From Alphaproteobacteria bacterium (GTDB taxonomy: Bacteria > Pseudomonadota > Alphaproteobacteria > Rs-D84): DNA of 12,103 nt. Positions 7,909 to 12,103 of this stretch are shown in pieces. Each line of letters begins with the position of its first letter. Within the stretch, counting starts at the first letter, position 1. The notes beneath the pieces are model-generated. The model had not been told where the DNA came from. It worked only from the letters and a program-made list of their open reading frames with translations, and did not search any database. Position numbers and translations under genes: made by a program. The stretch is taken from positions 1 through 12,103 of the forward strand of contig JAEEQU010000028.1 of the NCBI GenBank assembly GCA_016285415.1. Reading direction: 5' to 3'.

Positions 7909-7937
7909 TTGAAAATACGATATTTTCGTGTTAAACT
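7909..7937 (+). promoter_or_regulatory. Sigma70 promoter of tRNA-His
   Basis: TTGAAA (7909-7914) and TAAACT (7932-7937) are separated by 17 bases. The predicted start near 7944 gives a leader of only about 7 bases before G-1 of the tRNA. The spacer contains an inverted repeat described separately. Confidence 0.75.
7911..7927. repeat. Inverted repeat inside the tRNA-His promoter
   Basis: GAAAATA (7911-7917) and TATTTTC (7921-7927) are perfect inverted arms around CGA. They cover the end of the -35 and the first part of the spacer, where a bound protein would block or modulate RNA polymerase. It may equally be chance in AT-rich DNA. Confidence 0.4.
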
Positions 7938-7950
7938 GCCCTGTGCACAT

Positions 7951-8028
7951 GGCGGACGTAGCTCAGCTGGTTAGAGCGTCGGTTTGTGGTACCGAATGTC
8001 GCCGGTTCGAATCCGGTCATCCGCCCCA
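7951..8028 (+). tRNA. tRNA-His (GTG anticodon)
   Basis: A complete cloverleaf with encoded CCA. G-1 at 7951 faces discriminator C73 at 8025, the hallmark of bacterial tRNA-His recognised by HisRS. The acceptor is 7952-7958 with 8018-8024, the D-arm GCTC/GAGC, and the anticodon stem TCGGT/ACCGA with loop TTGTGGT (anticodon 7986-7988). The variable loop has 5 bases, and the T-arm GCCGG/CCGGT has loop TTCGAAT. The acceptor has one C-A mismatch (C6 at 7957 with A67 at 8019). CCA is at 8026-8028. It has its own promoter and terminator. Confidence 0.97.
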
Positions 8029-8033
8029 GAATT
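8010..8033 (+). repeat. Direct repeat copy 1: tRNA-His 3' end
   Basis: These 24 bases run from the last part of the T-loop through the T-stem 3' strand, acceptor 3' strand and CCA, plus five bases (GAATT) beyond. They recur identically at 8180-8203, 170 bases downstream. A tRNA 3' end is the classic site for integrase-made direct repeats. Confidence 0.95.
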
Positions 8034-8035
8034 TG

Positions 8036-8060
8036 AAAATACCCCATTTGGGGTATTTTT
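8036..8060 (+). terminator. Rho-independent terminator of tRNA-His
   Basis: AAAATACCCC (8036-8045) pairs perfectly with GGGGTATTTT (8050-8059) around an ATTT loop, followed by T. It starts 8 bases after the tRNA CCA. Confidence 0.9.
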
Positions 8061-8070
8061 AATTCTCTAG

Positions 8071-8203
8071 GCAGGTCGGATGAGAACCGCAGGTTCGACA
8101 CGATAGTTGACGAGAACAAGCTAAGCGCAGTTCGAGTCTTACGAGTGGAAGGGCCCCGACACGAAGTGTTGGGATGTGCAATCCGGTCATCCGCCCCAGA
8201 ATT
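8071..8203 (+). ncRNA. Candidate structured RNA with a tRNA-His-like 3' end
   Basis: A non-coding segment of about 57% GC in AT-rich surroundings. By hand it can be drawn as a junction closed by CGGATGA (8077-8083) with TCATCCG (8187-8193). Inside are a hairpin GAACC-GCA-GGTTC (8084-8096), a hairpin GACGAGAAC (8109-8117) with GTTCGAGTC (8130-8138) that has a tandem G-A/G-A internal loop, and a hairpin CCCGACAC-GAA-GTGTTGGG (8155-8173, one G-T). Its last 24 bases are the copy of the tRNA-His 3' end, including CCA, and a Rho-independent terminator follows. It lacks a T-arm and a recognisable anticodon arm, so it is not an ordinary tRNA. No strong promoter of its own is visible: TTGAAA at 8033-8038 with TATTTT at 8054-8059 is only 15 apart and lies within the preceding terminator. 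The alternative is a decayed insertion or repeat element. No family recognised. Confidence 0.4.
8180..8203 (+). repeat. Direct repeat copy 2: duplicated tRNA-His 3' end
   Basis: This is identical to 8010-8033 over 24 bases. The bases before it do not continue the T-stem or T-loop, so it is not a second full tRNA. As in copy 1, it is followed within a few bases by a CCC-loop-GGG terminator, but with a different stem sequence. Confidence 0.95.
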
Positions 8204-8204
8204 C

Positions 8205-8228
8205 AAAAATGCCCGTTTGGGCATTTTT
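8205..8228. terminator. Bidirectional Rho-independent terminator
   Basis: AAAAATGCCC (8205-8214) pairs with GGGCATTTTT (8219-8228) around GTTT. It ends 2 bases before the stop of the minus-strand YjbR gene, so it can close that four-gene operon and also any plus-strand transcript from 8071. Confidence 0.9.
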
Positions 8229-8230
8229 AT

Positions 8231-8575
8231 TTATTCGGTTAATTTATATGATGTTTCTATCAAATTTTGAATATTTTTTAATGGTAATGTTCCATCCAAT
8301 AATGCTGTGACCCAATGATTTTTATTCATATGATATGCCGGGGAAACACCACGTACACCGCGAAAAAAATCTGCATCATTTGTTTTTACATTTATAATAT
8401 CAATATCGCCATCGCCCGACAGGCCCAAAACACTGCGTGGAACATTACCCAATAATACGAACCATTTATTGTTATTTTTGTGTCGAAATATGCAATATGT
8501 TGGATAACGCCTCCACAGATATTCTGGGGAAGCGTTATACTTTTTATCTATGAATTTTATGATTTCCTGTTTCAT
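8231..8575 (-). CDS. MmcQ/YjbR family protein
   Basis: A 114-residue cytoplasmic protein of the MmcQ/YjbR (DUF419) family, small alpha/beta proteins with a CyaY-like fold sometimes described as DNA-binding. Characteristic pieces are the N-terminal helix followed by P-E-Y-L-W (17-21), F-R-H-x-x-N-x-K-W-F (30-39), V-P-R-x-x-L-G-L (45-52), D-I-I-N-V-K (59-64), and P-A-Y-H-M-N-K-x-H-W (79-88) leading to L-L-D-G and the C-terminal helix. Length matches the family. Its ATG overlaps the flavodoxin stop in ATGA and has no strong ribosome-binding site of its own, which implies translational coupling. It is the last gene of the operon. The biochemical role of the family is not established, and its link to the other three genes is unclear. 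Confidence 0.86.
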   Translation of the reverse strand: MKQEIIKFIDKKYNASPEYLWRRYPTYCIFRHKNNNKWFVLLGNVPRSVLGLSGDGDIDIINVKTNDADFFRGVRGVSPAYHMNKNHWVTALLDGTLPLKNIQNLIETSYKLTE

Positions 8576-9150
8576 TGCATTTGTTCATCGGCCCAGGTTT
8601 TCAATTCAGTGGCAGAAACATCTATTGGGAAACGTTTACCGGTCAAGACCTTTGCATTTGGTGCCAATGCCTGCAGATTTGCGCCATAATCACCGATATC
8701 ACTGCTACCTGATGTGACGAACGGTATAACTGTTTTGCCGGCAAAATCATAACTTTCAATAAAAGTATCCATAATAGATGGTTCACGACCCCACCAAATT
8801 GGCGAACCAACAAATACAATGTTATATTGTGATATGTTGTCTATTTTTGATGCGATTGCAGGTCTGGAACTTCTGTCACCCATTTCAACTGATGAACGGC
8901 TTTTATCATTATGCCAATTCAAATCTTCGCTTGTATATGGTTGTTCTGGAACGATTTCAAATAAATCGGCCCCTATTGCCGTCGCAAGCGTTGAAGCCAC
9001 AGATTTTGTATTGCCGGTGGCACTGAAATACGCGACTAAAATTTTGTTATCATTTGGCGCATCGTTTGACACGGCGACACGTGGGCGCAGCACAAAAAAG
9101 ATTCCAACGATCACTATGATTATTGCCAAAACGTATAATGCTTGTTTCAT
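8572..9150 (-). CDS. Flavodoxin-like protein with N-terminal membrane anchor
   Basis: A 192-residue flavodoxin-fold protein, resembling the Flavodoxin_4 type. Residues about 4-21 form a strongly hydrophobic segment followed by R-P-R. This is a signal anchor or uncleaved signal rather than a clear signal peptide, since no good A-x-A site follows. The FMN phosphate loop is SATGNT (43-48) after ILVAYF, and the isoalloxazine-side loop is GSPIWWGREP (115-124). Classical flavodoxins are soluble and cytoplasmic. An anchored version would carry electrons at the membrane, with the domain probably on the outer face because of the positive charge after the segment being modest; this topology is unresolved. 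The start has AAAGGAG 6 bases upstream. It lies 14 bases after the DUF362 gene stop and overlaps the next gene by 4 bases. Confidence 0.86.
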   Translation of the reverse strand: MKQALYVLAIIIVIVGIFFVLRPRVAVSNDAPNDNKILVAYFSATGNTKSVASTLATAIGADLFEIVPEQPYTSEDLNWHNDKSRSSVEMGDRSSRPAIASKIDNISQYNIVFVGSPIWWGREPSIMDTFIESYDFAGKTVIPFVTSGSSDIGDYGANLQALAPNAKVLTGKRFPIDVSATELKTWADEQMQ

Positions 9151-9164
9151 ATTTTTCTCCTTTG

Positions 9165-10118
9165 TTATTTTTTATCTAAATCTACCAATTTATACTTTCG
9201 GGACCCAACACCGATTTTTTCGGCCATCTCTAATGTGTGCAGGCCGTTACGATCAGCGATACGTTCCATCAGTTTTTTATTGCCATCGGCATTGGACACC
9301 ATATCTATACCGGCCTGATCAACGGCAACTGGGTCGCGTGATACCAATATACCAATATCGTGGATATCTGGTTCGGCCGGATTCGCATTGCAATCACAAT
9401 CAATACTGATGCGATTTAACACATTGATATAAACCATATTGTCACGGCCAACATAATCTGTAACCGCCTTGGCGGCATCCGCCATGGCTTCCAAAAATGC
9501 ATCTTGTTCGCCCCCCCATGGATTATCTTTGGATGTGCCCCCACTGTGAATCCATGCCTTGCCCATAGATGATGCAAAACCAATAGAAATATTCTTTAAC
9601 GCGCCACCAAATCCGGCCATTTGATGCCCCTTGAAATGCGACAAAACGACATATGATGGGTAATTTGCAAAATGCGTTCCGACATAGTTTTCGGTCAACC
9701 GGTTTCCACCTTTGACAGGCAACGTCATACTGCCCTCTTCGTCCATAATATCAACAGGTGCGACATCTAAAAATCCACGTTCTTTGATTGCCGCCCAATG
9801 CGATTTACTGTCACTGCGATTTCCGCCGTATGCAGTATTACATTCAACAATTGTCCCATCTAATTCATTTATCAAATCCTTGATAAGTGTCGGACGCAAA
9901 TAGTTTGTCTTGGCGGATTCACCGGTACTCATTTTTACACCGACTTTCCCAGCAGGTTTCCAATTTAATGCATGATATGCACGAACCAATCCTTCTGGCG
10001 AAATATCACGTGTAAAATATACGACCGGTACATCATTTGAAGCGGTCGCGTAGTGTAACCCAACCCCCGTTGTAATTACGGCAGCGGCCCCCAATGCTGC
10101 AATAGTCGATTTTTTCAT
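9165..10118 (-). CDS. DUF362-domain protein, exported
   Basis: A 317-residue protein with an N-terminal signal peptide (hydrophobic about residues 5-22, ending near A-T-A-S), so probably periplasmic. The DUF362 domain shows K-T-N-Y-L-R-P (70-76), LSHFKGHQMAGFGGALKNI (159-177) and the C-terminal D-I-G-I-L-V-S-x-D-P-V-A-V-D-Q-A-G (254-270). Some DUF362 proteins carry ferredoxin-like [4Fe-4S] Cys clusters. None is seen here; only C-D-C (241-243) and Cys93 are present. The biochemical activity of the domain is unknown. The neighbouring flavodoxin gene, 14 bases downstream, favours a redox or metal-related role, but this is inference. A good AAAGGA ribosome-binding site precedes the ATG. Confidence 0.87.
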   Translation of the reverse strand: MKKSTIAALGAAAVITTGVGLHYATASNDVPVVYFTRDISPEGLVRAYHALNWKPAGKVGVKMSTGESAKTNYLRPTLIKDLINELDGTIVECNTAYGGNRSDSKSHWAAIKERGFLDVAPVDIMDEEGSMTLPVKGGNRLTENYVGTHFANYPSYVVLSHFKGHQMAGFGGALKNISIGFASSMGKAWIHSGGTSKDNPWGGEQDAFLEAMADAAKAVTDYVGRDNMVYINVLNRISIDCDCNANPAEPDIHDIGILVSRDPVAVDQAGIDMVSNADGNKKLMERIADRNGLHTLEMAEKIGVGSRKYKLVDLDKK

Positions 10119-10132
10119 ACTGTATCCTTTTT

Positions 10133-11152
10133 TTATTTTAAATTTGTTTTAAAGAATTGTTCCAGTTTATCAAATGGTATCTTTTCCATATTGTCGTATA
10201 AATCAACATGGTTTGCACCCGGAATAATCATTAACTCTTTGTTATCGCCAGTAAGTTTGGCAAACGCACCTTCGCTAAAATAACGACTGTGGGCCTTTTC
10301 ACCGTGTATCAGTAATACAGGAGTGCGAATTTCATGTGCATATTGTAACAACGGCATGTTGATAAACGACAAAGAACTTGTTTTATTCCATCCACCATTT
10401 GAATTCAATGAACGTTTATGATATCCACGTGGCGTTTTATAATACGCATAATAATCTTTAACAAATTGTGGTGCATTATCTGGCAATGGATCAACCACAC
10501 CACCAGCCAAATCATACCTGCCGTTTTTATAGTCAATCGTGCGTTGTTCGTTCAGTGCTTTTTTATTTGCAAAACGCGCATCTGCATTATCATCAACATC
10601 ATCATAACCCTTGGCAGAAATACGCGTCATATCATACATGGTTGATGCGACTGTTGCCTTGATACGTGTATCCATTGCCGCAGCATTTATTGCCATACCA
10701 CCCCAACCACAGATACCAATAATACCAATCTTTTCTGGATCTACATCATTGCGATTTGCCAGATAATCAACGGCCGCCGAAAAATCTTCGGTGTTTATAT
10801 CGGGTGATGCCACATAACGAACATTTCCACCACTTTCACCAGTAAATGATGGGTCAAATGCCAATGTTATAAATCCACGTGATGCCATTTCTTGGGCATA
10901 CAGACCAGACGATTGTTCTTTAACCGCGCCAAATGGACCGGACACCGCAATCGCAGGCATCTTGTCGGCGGTTTTCTTTTTCGGCATATATAAATCACCA
11001 GTAAGTTCTATTCCGTACCTATTATGAAAATGTACTTTTTGTGTGATAACTTCGGGATTCTTGGGAAAAACATTATCCCATTTATTGCCCAGAAACATAA
11101 AGTATCCGGCGATTCCAAGTGCAATGATTGCTAATATAATTGTCCATTTCAT
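10133..11152 (-). CDS. Alpha/beta hydrolase with cysteine nucleophile, membrane-anchored
   Basis: A 339-residue alpha/beta-hydrolase of the dienelactone-hydrolase/YcjY-like group. Residues about 3-20 are a hydrophobic signal or anchor. The fold is seen in GDLYMPK (52-58), the oxyanion region A-V-S-G-P-F-G, FDPSFTGESGG (99-109), and the nucleophile elbow GICGWGG with Cys148 in place of the usual Ser. Later come LLIHGEKAHSR (280-290, Glu285 a candidate acid) and GANHVDLYD (312-320, His315). Cys nucleophiles are known in dienelactone hydrolases, so this is compatible with activity; the substrate is unknown. I chose ATG 11152 because AAAGGAG lies 6 bases upstream and the hydrophobic segment begins there. 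The in-frame ATG at 11203 would add 17 residues and has no such site. It is the first gene of the four-gene operon ending at 8231. Confidence 0.87.
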   Translation of the reverse strand: MKWTIILAIIALGIAGYFMFLGNKWDNVFPKNPEVITQKVHFHNRYGIELTGDLYMPKKKTADKMPAIAVSGPFGAVKEQSSGLYAQEMASRGFITLAFDPSFTGESGGNVRYVASPDINTEDFSAAVDYLANRNDVDPEKIGIIGICGWGGMAINAAAMDTRIKATVASTMYDMTRISAKGYDDVDDNADARFANKKALNEQRTIDYKNGRYDLAGGVVDPLPDNAPQFVKDYYAYYKTPRGYHKRSLNSNGGWNKTSSLSFINMPLLQYAHEIRTPVLLIHGEKAHSRYFSEGAFAKLTGDNKELMIIPGANHVDLYDNMEKIPFDKLEQFFKTNLK

Positions 11153-11183
11153 TTTTGACTCCTTTCGCTTTGCAAACATACAA

Positions 11184-11189
11184 ATTATA
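11184..11189 (-). promoter_or_regulatory. -10 element for the hydrolase operon
   Basis: A perfect TATAAT on the minus strand, about 32 bases before the hydrolase ATG. No convincing -35 lies 16-18 bases upstream (ATAATT or TAATTC), while a TTGCAA lies only 8 bases away. The weak -35 suggests that activation by a bound factor may be needed. Confidence 0.5.
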
Positions 11190-11237
11190 CGATTTTTTTG
11201 CAAGTGAATTATCGAATATTTTTTCTTCCGAATTATT

Positions 11238-11254
11238 TCTGAACTTATCTGAAC
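11238..11254. repeat. Two TCTGAAC direct repeats at 10-bp spacing
   Basis: TCTGAAC occurs at 11238-11244 and 11248-11254, one helical turn apart, and GAAC follows again at 11255-11258. The position is about 50-65 bases upstream of the hydrolase -10, where activators of weak promoters bind. Confidence 0.45.
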
Positions 11255-11283
11255 GAACTGTATTTTTGGTATTCCAACAATTT

Positions 11284-11307
11284 AAAAATGCCCTTTGGGG
11301 CATTTTT
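11284..11307. terminator. Hairpin terminator between divergent promoters
   Basis: AAAAATGCCC (11284-11293) pairs perfectly with GGGCATTTTT (11298-11307) around TTTG. It is symmetrical and could act on either strand. It lies upstream of both neighbouring promoters, so no annotated gene ends here. Confidence 0.75.
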
Positions 11308-11315
11308 ACTATTTC

Positions 11316-11343
11316 TTGAATTTGTCAAAAAAACATCTATAAT
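11316..11343 (+). promoter_or_regulatory. Promoter of the 11374 gene, matching that of its paralogue
   Basis: TTGAAT (11316-11321) and TATAAT (11338-11343) have a 16-base spacer ending AAAAAAACATC. The leader to the ATG is 30 bases, as at the paralogue on the minus strand at 7841, with the same AAAGAAAAAAGG before a 7-base gap to the start codon. Confidence 0.7.
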
Positions 11344-11373
11344 TCCCACGAATAAAAGAAAAAAGGACACAAT

Positions 11374-11895
11374 ATGGAACATCTTATTAGTATGTATGCC
11401 GCATTACAAAAATACAAAGTCACGGTGTCATATCCAGATGGACAAATGCACGCCAACGATTTTAATTACGGTCATGGATATGATCAAGATTTCGTAACCC
11501 TTTATACATTTGGCCCATACCAACTTGAACACACAGATGTCGCACGCAAGCAACAGTTTCTTAAAGGCTATAAAGAAAAATTAGTATTCACAAAACCTGG
11601 TACAACACTTAGTATTCCGGTTATTGTGAACAACCGCTTGGTTGGTCTTGATAAAGATTATGTCGCGTTATCCAAGGCAATACGTGCCAAATCAGAAGGG
11701 AAAAAGTTTGAAAATCCATTTGAAAAAACAATCAATGACAGCATATATGAACTTCAATTTTATTTAACAGAATTAAGTGGCACACACGATAAAACAATGC
11801 CATATGGCGAAATACAAAAAACAATATCACAATTGGATGAAATGAAGAAACGTCTATTGCTAACGCAGAATATAAATTATTCGGACCAAAAATAA
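11374..11895 (+). CDS. Hypothetical protein, paralogue of the gene at 7296-7841
   Basis: A 173-residue, charged protein without signal peptide or membrane segment. It shares with the 7296-7841 product MYAALQK (7-13), V-x-VSYPDGQ (16-24), Y-T-F-G (44-47), S-x-G-K-x-F-x-N-P (107-115), E-L-Q-F-Y (126-130) and the tail L-L-x-T-Q-N (162-166). The region about 48-100 has diverged beyond confident alignment. ATG 11374 follows AAAAAAGGA with a 7-base gap. A further gene begins 18 bases downstream on the same strand, so unlike its paralogue it appears to head an operon. The family is not recognised. Conserved ends and leader argue that it is a real, expressed gene. Confidence 0.77.
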   Translation: MEHLISMYAALQKYKVTVSYPDGQMHANDFNYGHGYDQDFVTLYTFGPYQLEHTDVARKQQFLKGYKEKLVFTKPGTTLSIPVIVNNRLVGLDKDYVALSKAIRAKSEGKKFENPFEKTINDSIYELQFYLTELSGTHDKTMPYGEIQKTISQLDEMKKRLLLTQNINYSDQK

Positions 11896-11913
11896 AACGA
11901 CAAAGGATTTATA

Positions 11914-12103
11914 ATGTTTGATAAATTTATTAGAAAATTTTTGGGTCGTAATAATAATTCCGTTGTCACCCAGGAATACGATCTGCCATCCAACCAGACC
12001 TCAGAATATAATTTGACCGACAGTGACTATTTGACCCTGCGCCCCGGTGAACAAATGCCTTTACTGGGCGGCGTTCCAACAGACACATACTTGAAAATGC
12101 GTT
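11914..12103 (+). CDS. Hypothetical protein, N-terminal part only (runs off the window)
   Basis: The frame is open from ATG 11914 to the window end (63 codons visible). AAAGGA lies 7 bases upstream. The product starts with a basic, aromatic N-terminus (MFDKFIRKFLGR), possibly amphipathic, then an Asn/Ser/Thr-rich stretch and a segment LTLRPGEQMPLLGG. No family is recognised from this fragment. It lies 18 bases after the preceding stop and is likely in the same operon. Codon choice (CTG, ACC, CCC) looks somewhat more GC-rich than in the gene before it. Confidence 0.65.
   Translation, partial: MFDKFIRKFLGRNNNSVVTQEYDLPSNQTSEYNLTDSDYLTLRPGEQMPLLGGVPTDTYLKMR

Noticed and set aside
8071..8203. 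A second tRNA gene
   Set aside because: The 3' end matches tRNA-His, but there is no T-arm, no anticodon arm of proper size and the length is about 130 bases.
7931..8224. Minus-strand 97-codon frame across tRNA-His and the following repeat, containing MTGFEPATFGTT
   Set aside because: This is the antisense of a tRNA. The GFEPAT-type peptide is a well-known false protein made from tRNA genes, and the frame runs through two terminators and the tRNA promoter.
8819..9409. Plus-strand 196-codon frame opposite the flavodoxin and DUF362 genes
   Set aside because: Shadow of two recognisable genes, spanning their intergenic gap; no promoter or ribosome-binding site.
11153..11203. Longer start for the alpha/beta hydrolase (17 extra residues)
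   Set aside because: The extension includes the TATAAT and leader and puts charged residues before the signal segment. AAAGGAG supports ATG 11152.
11082..11303. Minus-strand 73-codon frame starting MPQRAFLN
   Set aside because: Its start comes from a terminator hairpin, it overlaps the hydrolase N-terminus in another frame and has no ribosome-binding site.
1..12103. CRISPR array, prophage or defence island
   Set aside because: No regularly spaced repeats, integrase, transposase, nuclease or phage structural genes were seen. The only repeats are the 24-base tRNA-end pair and short promoter-level motifs.

Overview
The window looks like chromosome from an AT-rich proteobacterium, most plausibly an alphaproteobacterium of the uncultured, host-associated kind. 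The grounds are an IHF-beta-type protein, a bacterial RecG, RNase PH, a BepA-like M48 protease and a standard genetic code with TGA used as stop. This placement rests on gene content and composition by eye, not on a database search. No integrase, transposase, CRISPR array, toxin-antitoxin pair or phage structural gene was found.

Layout. (1) 3-952: two tandem, related, unrecognised genes on the plus strand, the first cut by the window edge, ending in a terminator shared with the convergent gene. (2) 980-2988: minus-strand operon ihfB-accDA, in which accDA is one reading frame joining both carboxyltransferase subunits of acetyl-CoA carboxylase. (3) 3149-3865: rph on the plus strand, divergent from ihfB and convergent with the next operon, with only 2 bp between stop codons. 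(4) 3868-7226: minus-strand operon recG then a periplasmic M48/TPR protease, overlapping by one base. (5) 7296-7841: an unrecognised minus-strand gene with its own promoter and terminator, divergent from (6) the tRNA-His gene at 7951-8028. (7) 8061-8230: a GC-rich non-coding stretch carrying a second copy of the tRNA-His 3' end, several hairpins and a terminator. (8) 8231-11152: four-gene minus-strand operon of an alpha/beta hydrolase, a DUF362 protein, a membrane-anchored flavodoxin and an MmcQ/YjbR protein. (9) 11374-12103: a paralogue of the gene in (5), followed by the start of another unrecognised gene running off the window.

How it fits together. Most of the window is housekeeping: fatty-acid synthesis (AccDA), nucleoid architecture (IHF-beta), tRNA 3'-end trimming (RNase PH), replication-fork rescue (RecG) and envelope protein quality control (M48). 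The hydrolase operon looks accessory. Three of its four products begin with a signal peptide or membrane anchor, which suggests a redox or hydrolytic function at the cytoplasmic membrane.

The least ordinary signals are non-coding. The stretch after tRNA-His can be drawn as a closed multi-helix RNA that reuses the tRNA acceptor sequence. The two unrelated-to-anything paralogues at 7296-7841 and 11374-11895 keep a gap-free matching promoter and leader although their proteins have diverged widely.
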